This document shows positions 1 through 8,573 of a stretch of DNA of 12,500 nucleotides, in pieces. The notes under the pieces are model-generated. The model was not told the DNA's origin. It made no database searches and saw nothing but the letters and a program-made list of their open reading frames with translations. Location: positions 205,001 to 217,500 of the forward strand of contig JAXCGZ010022660.1 of the NCBI GenBank assembly GCA_037179515.1. The letters are read 5' to 3'. Made by a program: the position numbers and the translations under genes. Numbering within the stretch: the stretch's first letter is position 1; every line of letters begins with the position of its first letter. This DNA comes from Halocaridina rubra. Lineage: Eukaryota > Arthropoda > Malacostraca > Decapoda > Atyidae.

Positions 1-445
1 ATAAAGATGGAAGTTTCTCCCTCACCACAATTGATATATTCAATATACTATACAAAGTGCAAAAATTACGAATAAATAATACATACTAGCATATCACAAT
101 GCACAACTGGCATATACACATATTTTGAATCACAATACAAAGGTTGGGAGGCAAAATTATAAAATAAATATTACTAAAGTCCATATGTTCTGGTAATATT
201 AGAAATAAATAAGAAGCTAAATAGTTTCAAAATACTTCAAACCCAGAGCCCTAACCATTCAAGCTGTGTAAACTAAAAGCAATAATGACCTCCAATGGCT
301 TACTGTCCTAGTTGGAAACTTTCATAGCTTATATCTCGTACATCACCTCACAGTGACTGGCAGTCTACAATGCTTTACAGAGTGATACACATGTATAGAT
401 AAGGACCACATATATCTAATAAAAAGCTGGGGTAAAGAGTCTTGA
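1..445. other. 3' flank or 3' UTR of the RIC3-like terminal exon
   Basis: This AT-rich stretch follows the minus-strand stop codon at 448-446. It has no ORF of note, no repeat family I recognise, and no canonical AATAAA or ATTAAA on the minus strand. The transcript 3' end is therefore either non-canonical here or beyond the window edge. Confidence 0.5.
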
Positions 446-1329
446 TTAGTCACCTTGTTTATCATTACTGTTTGTCTGATATACTTCTAGTAAATCAGTT
501 GATGGGTTTTTGTCATTTTCCAAAACATCTGTACAATCCTGGCTGAAGTCAAGTTCATCTTCGCTTTCAGAATCTAAATACATTAGTCTGTCATCTTCTT
601 CGGGATTTTGTACATCTAAGGAATCAGTACGAGCGCCACCTCTTGGTATACTCAAAATGTCACCGTGAATCATCATCTTCCTGCGTGTCAAAGGTGTTCC
701 ATAATCTATTAACCTTGCATCTTCTGGATAAAAAAGAACTTCATCTTGTTCTCTCTTCTCCTCAAGGGCATCTGTTGGAGACTCAGAACCAAGTTCTTCT
801 GATATGACATCCTGGGGCTCTACTTCAGCCTCAACTTCACCCACATTAGTGAAAGAAACATCACCATACTTGCTAAATATGTGGTCACGTGCAATATTAC
901 ATATTGTCTCAAGCGTGTCGCCATCCAATTTACACTCCGAGTCATAGGCCATTATGCCTTTTCTTAACCTTTTAAAAAATGCATCACTATAAAGATTGTC
1001 CAGGTCTTCCTTACTTAACTCCTCAGCACCATCATTAGAGCTTTCAAGATCTCTTTTCCTGGCTGTATACTCTTCTTGCCTGCTTCTCTCTGTTTTATTA
1101 AACTTTAATAATGCTTCAGTATCATCATTAGAGTAGACATCGTCATACATAAATCTTCGTCTACTAGAGTTTTTCAGACCTTCCTTTATCTGACTTTTAT
1201 GTAGTAACCGTTCTCGAACAGTTTCTGCAACTGAATCTTCGACGGTGGTGCCACCGATGCATCCATTTAATATATCTTCTTCAGAATCATAATCTTCATT
1301 GAGGAAACCCTCTGGAAGGTACCACTCAC
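446..1329 (-). CDS. RIC3: RIC3-like protein, large acidic C-terminal exon
   Basis: Terminal coding exon of 293 codons plus 2 bases, ending in TAA (448-446). It is rich in Glu/Asp/Ser and has no membrane segment. Two stretches look helical and charged: roughly residues 20-55, and 80-125 with many Lys/Arg/Glu. The C-terminal third is strongly acidic (Glu-Glu-Asp-Asp and Ser-Glu-Ser-Glu-Asp-Glu runs). The reading frame stays open upstream to 1402, but that extension lies in a minisatellite, so I place the exon start at an AG at 1331-1330 (…CTAG|GTGAGTGG). A second AG at 1313-1312, in the same phase, would give an exon six residues shorter. Either acceptor completes the split Gly or Glu codon left by the donor at 5411. 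Assignment to RIC3 rests on strand, order and phase with the two upstream exons; RIC3 C-termini are known to be poorly conserved and acidic. It could instead belong to another gene. Coding status is fairly sure, the family assignment less so. Confidence 0.65.
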
Positions 1330-1348
1330 CTAGTTTGAGCCACAGCGC

Positions 1349-1735
1349 AAAAATATTAATTATTTCCATTATCAGCTTATACTGTACAATTTTACTGTGC
1401 AAAAATGTTGATTATTCCCCTCTGCCAGCTTATACTGTAATATTTTACAGTACAAAATTGATTATACCCATTTACCAGCTTATACTGTACTATTTCACTC
1501 TACAAAAATTATTATTCCCCTATACTAGCTTATAGAGTACTATATTATTGTACAAAAATGTTGATTATTTCCCTATACGATCTTATACAGTTAATATATT
1601 ACTGTTAAAAAATTTTGGTTATTCCCCTATACCACGTTATACTGCATTATTTTACTGTAAAAAAAATGTTGATTATTCTCCTACACCAGCTTATACTGTA
1701 CTATATTATCTTACAAAATCGCCCTATAATAATTC
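1349..1735. repeat. ~53-bp minisatellite, about 7 units
   Basis: A unit containing CAGCTTATACTGTACTAT, then TGTACAAAAATGTTGATTAT and CCCCTATAC, recurs with anchors at 1374, 1427, 1477, 1527, 1580, 1634 and 1688, a period of 50-54 bases. Units differ by substitutions and small indels. The array begins within about 20 bases of the splice acceptor of the terminal RIC3-like exon and lies in the preceding intron. It produces spurious ORFs on both strands. Confidence 0.9.
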
Positions 1736-1793
1736 ACAATTAACTCTTCTTAATATAACAGTGTATGTGCTATGGGAAGTATCACTTATTAAT

Positions 1794-1819
1794 AAGGCAG
1801 TTAGTGCACGAACTGCCTT
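1794..1819. repeat. Short perfect hairpin
   Basis: AAGGCAGTT and AACTGCCTT form a 9-bp perfect stem around an 8-base loop. Flanking TTATTAA-type sequence extends the pairing imperfectly. It sits inside the long RIC3-like intron. No function can be assigned. Confidence 0.6.
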
Positions 1820-2136
1820 TACTCTTATTAAGAAATAAATTGATCCAAGTCAGTATTTTTCCTTATTACCAAGGGGTACCAATTCTTGTTCAGTATAAGT
1901 AATCTTAAATTTAAAGTGTACAGATGAACGTTAAAAAGTTCTTTCGAAAAATAAGGCCTTCTGATTTTTTAAAGATATTCTACATCCCTTAAATTAACTT
2001 TTCTTTAAATATGACGGCAATTAGCAAATCTGATTAAAGTTTATTATGTACGAGAGTAAAAAAACAGAGATGATCATTGTATTACGTGCCTGTCTTTTTT
2101 CAGTTCAAATGTAACAAATCAGTTAGCTAGTATGTT

Positions 2137-2138
<2 letters not shown>
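1820..2138. other. Intronic AT-rich stretch without recognised features
   Basis: Between the short hairpin and the first long (AT)n tract I see no ORF, no SINE similarity and no strong splice-site pair on either strand. Confidence 0.5.

Positions 2139-2227
<89 letters not shown>
2139..2227. repeat. (AT)n microsatellite
   Basis: Uninterrupted AT dinucleotide repeat of about 44 units in the long intron of the RIC3-like gene. Confidence 0.97.
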
Positions 2228-2228
<1 letters not shown>

Positions 2229-2515
2229 TACTAATGACAGATTGGTAAATCCTCAAATTGGCATTCCTCCAAAATCAGTGCATTACATATATTGAATAAT
2301 ATTACATTCCAAGAAAGCAAGATGATTTACATACAATTACACAGATGCAGTACAAAAATTACACTGGAAATGGGAGAAGAAGCAATTTATAAATGGCGAG
2401 AAAGATTTTCAAAGAATTTTCAGTGAAACATACTCTAGTTTTGTTGTTTAGACATTTATAACATTCGAGAAAAGTACCTAAGCAGTATGCAAACTGGTTA
2501 TAGTTGGTGTTATCT

Positions 2516-2655
2516 CCACTCTAACAGGTAATGGCAAGTGCGACCTTACACTATGTGAATGCCATTTCTAACCTCAGACAGTGACTGGCCGAGAACATAC
2601 AACCTGACAAATCAAAGTCGCGAACGTTACTGCTCAACCACTCTATCAGGTAATG
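2516..2655 (-). mobile_element. Degenerate SINE-2 copy with possible target duplication
   Basis: Read on the minus strand, the sequence matches the 5' half of the other SINE-2 copies: an A-box-like TGGTTGAGCAGTAACG, then CGCGACTTTGA, TGTCAGG and GTCTGAGGTTAG, then a GGCATTCACAT block corresponding to GGGCATGCACTC. It is clearly older and diverged, and lacks the 3' third of the family. An 18-base near-perfect direct repeat at 2516-2533 and 2638-2655 (CCACTCTAACAGGTAATG, one mismatch) flanks it. This could be a target-site duplication, but the distal copy overlaps the tRNA-like 5' end. Confidence 0.55.
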
Positions 2656-2776
2656 ACTACTAGATAATGTTATGCCATATATAATATGTACAAAAGGTGA
2701 CCAGAACTCAGCCACCCACAACAGGCAGAATATGCTATCATTCTAAAATAATAACACCATTAGTACCTCTTACTCA

Positions 2777-2934
2777 GTGTGGGGACTGTGGTATAGCAGC
2801 AGTTATAGCACTTAATTAGAAAAGTGACAGAACTGCAATGGAGCCCACTCTGGGACGATAGGAAGAGCATACAGTCTTAATTCCCCAGCACCAGCCTGTC
2901 TGCATCCCCCCATAATGGGAATTAATAGTGACAC
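2777..2934 (+). mobile_element. SINE-1 copy, diverged tRNA-like head
   Basis: The 3' body is clear: TCTTAATTCCCCAGCACC, then TGTCTGCATCCCCCCATAAT and GGGAATTAATAGTGACAC. The same block occurs in six other places in this window. The 5' part (GGGGACTGTGGTATAGCAGC) corresponds weakly to the tRNA-like head of the better copies. No convincing target-site duplication was found. Confidence 0.6.
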
Positions 2935-3420
2935 ATTATACAGGAAGCAGCAGCTTTTGTTCACGGTAAATCCATAGCATGTATCTATCCTTCTCTTTAA
3001 ATAAAAAAAATTAACAGTAATTCAATATGACAAGGAGATGCCATTTCATAGATCCACTGCTCTACTTTTAAAGAGAGAAAAAAATTAATCTGTGTTATAT
3101 AGCATCACTATAACAATTCTATATCATACTACTAAGGATCTAACCCAAAATAAAAAAATATAAAACAAATGTTTGCTAGACTGAAGTACCAAAGTCAAGA
3201 TTACACAACCACAAGAAAAAAAGACAGGAATACAACAGACAGCCTTATGTAATTACAAAGAATTCCCTCAAAATTTTTTTTTTTTTTAATATTTACCTAC
3301 AATAGAAAATATCACACAAAACAACGTAAGCTGTAATTGCTGGATACAGAAGGTTTGAACATTCCTGGCACTATATCAAATCTCCCCCAAACTTTTCAAA
3401 CCATGCAGCTGACACTGGAT
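2935..3420. other. Intronic stretch with a T-homopolymer
   Basis: AT-rich intronic sequence with a run of about 16 T at 3272-3288. No exon-like patch, ORF or recognised repeat was seen on either strand. Confidence 0.45.
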
Positions 3421-3565
3421 TGGGGACCACAGTGGTTAGAGCATTCGATTTAGGAGTTGACAAACCTGTGATCAAGCATACTGAGGTGAGTTAGGAAGGG
3501 CACCCAGCATTAATTCCCCAGCTCCAAACTAATTGTGTCCACTCACAATGGGGTTTAATAGTGAC
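3421..3565 (+). mobile_element. SINE-1 copy
   Basis: Nearly full-length copy. It has a tRNA-like head with an A-box-like AGTGGTTAGAGCATTCG and a degenerate B-box region around 3465, then GGAAGGGCACCCAGCATTAA, TTCCCCAGCTCCAA, GTGTCCACTC and ATGGGGTTTAATAGTGAC. It shares this order with the copies at 8417-8573 and 8819-8970. It lies in the long RIC3-like intron, in the orientation opposite to the gene. Confidence 0.7.
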
Positions 3566-3984
3566 AAGAAAAAGAAAACAGTAAATAAACCACTAACGCT
3601 GGGTTGTCTGAAGCGTTATTCCTAACAATGTGGCGGTCATTCTGTTTTATGTTTCCGAACCCCAATTTTGATATCATACATCCTACACAGAGATAAATAC
3701 ATACATACGTATACAATGATCGCAAGCCCAATGTAAGGGAGGCAGCTGAGTCATAATACATATGCACCATATGTTAAAACATCGATCACCAAAATTCCTC
3801 TACACTAAAGGGTCACCACTATTTCCCCCCTACCACCTTCCACAGGGTAAGAGGGCAAGGATTATTTGGCTAACTTCATGAAAGTTCTTTCATCACCTGT
3901 CAGAATGGAGACTTAACCAACCAAAAATTACAGATAGAAGCTATTTAAATCCATAGATCAACATCAATTAGCTATATACATGAT
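3566..3984. other. Intronic stretch without recognised features
   Basis: It contains a minus-strand open frame of 71 codons (3770-3555) with no family signature and no splice or start context, which I regard as chance. A C-rich patch near 3825-3845 has no clear repeat identity. Confidence 0.4.
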
Positions 3985-4095
3985 CCCACTCTCCATTATA
4001 AGGGGCTTGGCGGAGCCAAGAAATGCATATTTACGATGATCCAACACATATGTGTGTTTCTTGGTTCGGCCATCCCCCATAAAAGGGGGAGTGGG
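3985..4095. repeat. Imperfect ~45-bp inverted repeat (hairpin element)
   Basis: The left arm (3985 to about 4031) starts CCCACTCTCC and contains GGGGCTTGGCGGAGCCAAG followed by AAATGCATAT. The right arm (about 4049 to 4095), read in reverse complement, starts CCCACTCCCC and contains ATGGGGGATGGCCGAACC followed by AAGAAACACACAT. Roughly three quarters of positions pair, around a loop of about 18 bases. The left arm also holds a small nested stem, CTTGGCGGAGCCAAG. It may be a foldback element or a head-to-head duplicate of a short repeat. A plus-strand open frame from 4036 is a by-product. Confidence 0.7.
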
Positions 4096-4162
4096 GCCAT
4101 GTATTTTTATGACACAAAATGCTCATTACTTTCAAAAAGCAAAATGTTAAAAATTGACATAC

Positions 4163-4207
4163 CAAGATTCTTGCCCTGCGTATCCATCTTGCCTGCGTAC
4201 ATCAACC
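4163..4207 (-). CDS. Candidate phase-neutral microexon of the RIC3-like gene
   Basis: A GC-richer patch in AT-rich intron. On the minus strand it is preceded by a T-rich tract and GCTCAG (4213-4208) and followed by a donor-like CTTG|GTATGTC (GT at 4162-4161). Its 45 bases keep the phase left by the exon ending at 5411 and required by the exon starting at 1329. If included it would add Leu-Met-Tyr-Ala-Gly-Lys-Met-Asp-Thr-Gln-Gly-Lys-Asn-Leu-Gly. An earlier AG would give 54 bases, also in frame. Two other frames are also open here, and no family motif supports the peptide, so this is a weak hypothesis. Confidence 0.25.
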
Positions 4208-5410
4208 CTGAGCTCCCTTTTTTCCAAAAAAATAAATAATGATATAACAATAATAACCATTTGCAAAGTACATATAAATGCTAGATATATGGTAATATAG
4301 AAACATAAAGAAGTAATGGTACAAATCTGTGGCAACAAATCAGTTGTCTGTAATAATGAATAATAATACCAAACTACAGATACAGTCTATTTTTGGGTAT
4401 ATTTTTCATCCTGAAAGTCTTTCAGAAACAGCTACTCCCAGATATCTTCCAACCAGGCGAAAGAAAATGGTAACGGTAATAGATATAAAATATTGTACTG
4501 CAAGCTTTTGTCTCCTCTGAAATTGAATGCTCTCATGAACTTAAAAATACAATAAAATAATGCATGGTGCGATTACTTTGCTCAATGTAAACAAAAAAGT
4601 AACAATAATTTTTTGGTCTTTCATCAATAATCACTTGCATAAAATAAATGGATCATGATAATCATATTCTTCAACTACAAAATAAAAGAAAGAACTTCGA
4701 GTTTACTTCTGACGGACTTCTGACTTCCATCATAGAGAAATATAATTCACACTATTAAACCATCAGGATTTGATGACCTCAAAGGAATGTTTTTTACACC
4801 TTGTCATGTTGTAAATAATCAACACATTACAAATATATACAATAAACTAGTCAAAACCTTTCCTAAGTAGTGACAATCAATTAGCATCAATATTTATATC
4901 AAATAATATAAGAATTGAGTTTAACAAAGGTGATTAACAAAGTAAATAAACAAGTTATAAAACACATTTCAGCATGTTTGAAAACCTGAGATCTTCCTAA
5001 TTTTAGAAAAAGCTTTAGGACATTTTTATGTTACGATAAAGACAAAGAACTGACACAATTAAAGTATGTATTCAGTCAGAGATAGAACAATACTCTTTGG
5101 CTCTTCTGTTTTCCCTACATTTCGTCTTTCAAACTCGGAACTCTTGCCATCTCAGGTCCTAACCCAGCCAATGTTCTAGGTTTTCATTACTCTAAAAATC
5201 CTCCCAGCCTGTCCTTTTCTTGTTGCTTATCATGCTCTTAAATCTGCACTATCCTAAAGCTGCTACTTTTTCTTGAATACTTTCTTGGTGACCAAGCTCA
5301 AGGAAGGGCAATTTTCGTTGCTTACACCGGTGTCACTCATGAAAAAATCTACAAATTTTTTACCACAGTCACTGACTTCAGGTATCAAAGCAAGACTAAA
5401 AGACACTTAC
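4208..5410. other. Intronic sequence between the candidate microexon and the 5411-5618 exon
   Basis: Mostly AT-rich. A less AT-rich patch at about 5100-5350 has short open frames on both strands but no convincing acceptor/donor pair. The heptad-type Leu/Glu-rich coiled-coil exon expected after the RIC3 membrane segment was not found here. Confidence 0.45.
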
Positions 5411-5618
5411 CAATCTTACTTTCAGGTGGCTGTTCCGCTTGGGCCTTCTTACGTGACCGAGACTCCTCTCTATTCTGCCGTCTCATCTGTTCTTTTGTGG
5501 AAATATCATTATTATCCAGATATTCCTCAGCAAAGACATACTTTCGATACTCGGGATCCATGCCAAAGTCCCTCAACTTCGGGGTCTTGTCATCTTCCTG
5601 ACCCTTCTTGAAGAGAAC
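5411..5618 (-). CDS. RIC3: RIC3-like protein, exon after the second membrane segment
   Basis: Internal exon of 69 codons plus one base. The acceptor is CATTTTGATTTCAG|GTTCTC (AG at 5620-5619) and the donor is GATTG|GTAAGTG (GT at 5410-5409), both strong. It begins Val-Leu-Phe-Lys-Lys, which continues the preceding membrane exon as …Tyr-Thr-Ile-Met-Lys|Val-Leu-Phe-Lys-Lys, the basic cytosolic-side edge expected there. The next part includes [15 protein letters not shown], followed by a Lys/Arg/Glu/Gln-rich, probably helical tail (residues about 38-62) ending near Pro-Pro-Glu-Ser-Lys-Ile-Gly. It ends in phase 1. A weaker in-exon donor (AAA|GTAAGA, GT at 5419-5418) could shorten it by nine bases. 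Confidence 0.78.
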
Positions 5619-5720
5619 CTGAAATCAAAATGGAGTTCATCTAGTTCAAGAGTTTCTTTGATTATTGTACAAGCACTGCTCAAGACCTATATTAAAATGC
5701 GAGGGGCTTCTGTATACTCT

Positions 5721-5851
<131 letters not shown>

Positions 5852-6136
5852 ACTGGTAACATCATGGCATATGAAAATAAAGTTTACGAGGTGCACTGGC
5901 CAAAAATAAAAGTATTTTCCTCGTATCTATTAAAAAACAAAAATCTCAAAAGCTGTCTCTTATGATGATGATTATTAAAATTATTATGACCACCCATAGT
6001 ATAAGTGAGTTTTTCCTTATAGTTACACCATAGCACGATGATTTCGTCCTTTTTCCTTGATTTCAAAGAGCCAGAGCTTAATTCCTGACCCCAGGGGTGG
6101 TTTGATGTTCAAATATTTTAATATGTAAAGTATGTG

Positions 6137-6137
6137 C

Positions 6138-6193
<56 letters not shown>

Positions 6194-6219
6194 TTTAGTA
6201 GTAGTAGTAGTAGTAGTAT
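6137..6219. repeat. Compound (TTA)n-(TAG)n microsatellite
   Basis: About 19 TTA units (6137-6195) followed by about seven TAG/GTA units (6197-6219). Intronic to the RIC3-like gene. Confidence 0.95.
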
Positions 6220-6478
6220 TGTATGGGAGGAAGGAGCTAATATTATATGCTACTTACATCCTCTATAATGATATGGAAGCTTTTAGTAAGGTGAAAGCAA
6301 TATGATGGTGTTCTAACATTCACTGTACAGCAGATCATTATCCCCTCATGAAAATTACTGTAACTGATCCTCACCAAATACAGTAAGGAACCTAAATAAG
6401 TCAAATAAGAATACTGTATTAATGAAGTTTTTTTTATAGCTTAAAAACATTAACAAATCAAAGTGTATGTACACCTTT

Positions 6479-6518
6479 TATTCACAATTAGGTCCCATTT
6501 AATTTTGGGGGTGGACAT
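6479..6518 (-). mobile_element. SINE-1 3'-end fragment
   Basis: In reverse complement it reads GTCCACCCCCAAAATTAAAT and GGGACCTAATTGTGA. This corresponds to the GTCCACCCCCATT…AATGGGG…TAATAGTGA 3' box shared by the SINE-1 copies. Only about 40 bases are recognisable, directly beside the 117-bp tandem repeat. Confidence 0.45.
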
Positions 6519-6520
6519 AT

Positions 6521-6985
6521 GGATTGTAAATAAGATTGAGAGGGACACTATTAAAGACATCATGTTTGGAGAACAAGCAAAGCATAAACTTCCAGGTTGG
6601 TTAAAGCTTCAAAAAGAAAAACAAATAATAAAATATGAGGATTGTAAATAAAACAATAAACTTTACTGTGGTATTGAAATCACAATTAGAAGTAGGCAAA
6701 TAATAAACCAATGATTTGCTATATATTAAAAACAAGCAGTAATAAAAAATTCAAGGACTGTAAATAAGACAAATAATTATACTGTAATAATAAACTCACT
6801 GAGGAGAACATGCATTAAATAAACCTCTGAACTGCTAAAGGTTACAAAAAAAGTACAGTAATATACAAAAATTAGAATTGTAAATAGGTCAGGGAATTAT
6901 AAATTATGCTGGAAAATGGGCAAAAAATGTCTTTCTTATCTTGTAGTTTAAAAAAGTTAATGAAAAAGTAAGAACTGGAAATAAC
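6521..6985. repeat. Degenerate ~117-bp tandem repeat, about 4 units
   Basis: The anchor GGATTGTAAATAA and its variants recur at 6521, 6639, 6755 and 6875, with a weak fifth (GAACTGGAAATAA) at 6971, giving periods of 118, 116, 120 and 96. Units 1 and 3 also share GAGAACA(A/T)GCA, ATAAAC and AAAG-TT-CAAAAA blocks in the same order. It lies in the intron between the two RIC3-like exons at 7254-7105 and 5618-5411. A plus-strand ORF through unit 1 ends at the anchor's stop codons. Confidence 0.65.
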
Positions 6986-7104
6986 ACAGATCTGAACACT
7001 CCATCAAGGAACTAACGATGAAGAACAGGGATATAATGAACATATACTTTTATACTACTTAAACAAAGTAAAATATAAAACAGTATTACCACCTTGCTAC
7101 TTAC

Positions 7105-7254
7105 CTTCATGATTGTGTACACGAAGAAAACGACAATACCCACAGTGTACAGCGGCATTATTATGCCCATGGCACCGGATCCTTTGGTCTGAGGAGGGGG
7201 AACGATGCCCCCAGCTCCCCCCATGGGGGGACGAACACCAGGCATTGGTCCAGG
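7105..7254 (-). CDS. RIC3: RIC3-like acetylcholine-receptor chaperone, second transmembrane exon
   Basis: Exactly 50 codons between a strong acceptor (CTATCTCTCTTTCAG|CCTGG, AG at 7256-7255) and a perfect donor (ATGAAG|GTAAGT, GT at 7104-7103), phase 0 at both ends. Residues 1-28 are a Pro/Gly-rich linker (PGPMPGVRPPMGGAGG…). Residues 32-50 (MPLYTVGIVVFFVYTIMK) match the second membrane segment of RIC3, where nematode and vertebrate proteins have M-(L/I)-P-(V/I)-Y-(T/G)-(I/F)-G followed by aliphatics and Y-(T/I)-(L/I)-(F/Y)-K. RIC3 is an ER-membrane chaperone that promotes folding and assembly of nicotinic acetylcholine and 5-HT3 receptors. The internal Met at 7245 is unlikely to be the start, because the frame continues across a good acceptor. 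The first membrane segment must be encoded further upstream. Confidence 0.88.
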
Positions 7255-7426
7255 CTGAAAGAGAGATAGGTATTTAATATCAAATGTTGATTTAAAACAT
7301 ATACTAATGGGGTTATTAAATAATACTTACAATTATAGTTTAGTTATAATCAAAATTGGCCTAAGATAAATAGATAGACAGAGAGATAGAGATAGAAAAT
7401 AAATATATAGACAGACATATACGCAA

Positions 7427-7430
<4 letters not shown>

Positions 7431-7517
<87 letters not shown>
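7431..7517. repeat. (AT)n microsatellite, preceded by GATA-like repeats
   Basis: About 43 AT units. The 60 bases before it (from about 7366) are a degenerate TAGA/GATA tetranucleotide tract. It lies about 175 bases upstream of the membrane exon in transcript terms. Confidence 0.96.
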
Positions 7518-7520
<3 letters not shown>

Positions 7521-7820
7521 ACAGACAAAAATGTACTATTAATAAATAAGTATCAATAAACATGAAATAGAGCGTTGTGTACTAATTACATTCGCTGTTC
7601 ATTAGAAGTAAAAAAAAAATAATAATAACCTTTAATTTAGTAGTGCTGCAAACAGCGTGGCACTCTTAATGCAAAATATATCTTCAAGTAAACAGTGCCA
7701 ATAGAGCCTCATATAAAAAAACTTTAGCCTTTTAAGAAATATCTAAACCATATTTTCTTATATCTAAAAATATTTTTCAAAATATCTATTTGATTTCAAT
7801 CTCAGTGCTTGCCATTCTGT
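7518..7820. other. AT-rich stretch without recognised features
   Basis: Presumed intron upstream of the RIC3-like membrane exon. No exon with a hydrophobic segment and a phase-0 donor is visible. A small hairpin (GTGCTGC…GCGTGGCAC, near 7644) is probably incidental. Confidence 0.4.
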
Positions 7821-7977
7821 GTGTTAATAATAATCCCAATTCATATGGGGGTGGACACTGACAGGTTGGAGCTGGAGAATCATTACTGGATATCTTTCTT
7901 GACGCCCCACAGTGGTTTGAAGGCAAAACTGATACTTCCCGAGTTGAGTGGTTGACCACAGCACTACCGCAGTCCCA
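7821..7977 (-). mobile_element. SINE-1 copy, nearly full length
   Basis: On the minus strand it runs GACTGCGGTAGTGCTGTGGT (tRNA-like head), a B-box-like TTTTGCCTTCAAACC, ATATCCAGTAATGATTCTCC, AGCTCCAACCTGTC, AGTGTCCACCCCCATATG and AATTGGGATTATTATTAACAC. The order of blocks matches the other SINE-1 copies, with moderate divergence in the head. Confidence 0.7.
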
Positions 7978-8028
7978 TTTGATCCCAATTTCATTCTAAT
8001 AATTATAAGTTACCCTGTAGAGCTATAT

Positions 8029-8228
8029 GTAGTCGCCGTGGCTCAGGCGGTAGCGTCCGTGACTTTGAGGCGTCAGGACGAGGGTTCGCGCCCCGCCACG
8101 GTCTGAGGTTAGCAAGGGCATGCACTCAGGGTAACGATTACATCTGCCAAAAGCAAGTCCTTCACAAGAAGGTAACCGTCCTAGCCCTTGGTAGAAAAGG
8201 GAGTCCGTGACGTAAAAAACGCTTTACA
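8029..8228 (+). mobile_element. SINE-2 copy, full length with target duplication
   Basis: A tRNA-derived head with an A-box (TGGCTCAGGCGGTAGCG) and a canonical B-box (GGTTCGCGCCC) at about 8084-8094. The tRNA-unrelated body contains GGGCATGCACTCAGGGTAAC, TGCCAAAAGCAAGTCCTTC, CCCTTGGTAGAAAAGGGAG and TCCGTGACGTAAA. It is bracketed by CTGTAGAGCTATAT (8015-8028) and CTGTAAAGCTATAT (8229-8242), a 14-bp target-site duplication with one mismatch. The internal A and B boxes imply RNA polymerase III transcription of the source element. It is a SINE rather than a tRNA gene because the body and tail recur in other copies. Confidence 0.88.
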
Positions 8229-8339
8229 CTGTAAAGCTATATAGATATTCTCTATTATTTTGTCCAAATATATCTCCATAGACTTATTGTAATAAATAAA
8301 TATGATAAAAATGAATTTTTAGTAACAGAAATAGCACAG

Positions 8340-8381
8340 ACTGGCTCACAGCCAGGAAGTCATGGGTTTGCTCCTGCTACG
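8340..8381 (+). mobile_element. Possible tRNA-like SINE head fragment
   Basis: CTGGCTCACAGCCAGGAAG resembles an A-box region and GGGTTTGCTCC a B-box, about 25 bases apart, as in tRNA-derived heads. No body of SINE-1 or SINE-2 follows; an inverted SINE-1 begins about 35 bases further on. It may be the remnant of a third family, or chance. Confidence 0.3.
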
Positions 8382-8416
8382 TGATTAGTTCAGCACTGAT
8401 CTTTGCAGCGTTTTAT

Positions 8417-8573
8417 GTGTTAATATTAGTGCCCGTTCGAATGGGGGTGGACACAGGTATGTTGGAGCTGCGGGATTCAGGCTGGATGTTCTTCCTTACA
8501 CCCCGCAACGGAATCGAAACCTGCGGTAGTTGCTTCTCGATACACGCATTACCACTGAACTAATGCAGCCCCC
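8417..8573 (-). mobile_element. SINE-1 copy, best-preserved tRNA-like head
   Basis: On the minus strand it starts GGGGGCTGCATTAGTTCAGT and carries a clear A-box (TTAGTTCAGTGGTAATGCG) and a canonical B-box (GGTTTCGATTCCG). ACATCCAGCCTGAATCCC, AGCTCCAACATACC, TGTGTCCACCCCCATTCG and AACGGGCACTAATATTAACAC follow. The plus-strand 60-codon ORF starting at 8381 runs into it and is not a gene. This copy best shows that SINE-1 is tRNA-derived. Confidence 0.8.

Noticed and set aside
1299..1838. Two plus-strand ORFs with repeated Tyr-Ser-Pro and Tyr-Thr-Val motifs
   Set aside because: The repeats come from the ~53-bp minisatellite whose unit is nearly stop-free in one frame; unit length changes break the frame.
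5255..5350. Possible extra minus-strand exon (short open frame starting ATGAGTGACACCGGT)
   Set aside because: Only about 25 codons before a stop, without a convincing acceptor/donor pair in the right phase.
6463..6651. Plus-strand 62-codon ORF through the tandem repeat
   Set aside because: It covers a SINE-1 fragment and only unit 1; the other units have stops in that frame.
8035..8110. Possible functional tRNA gene (A and B boxes, GGTTCGCGCCC)
   Set aside because: The same head plus a shared non-tRNA body recurs at 10046-10251 and elsewhere, and the unit is flanked by a target duplication, so it is a SINE head.
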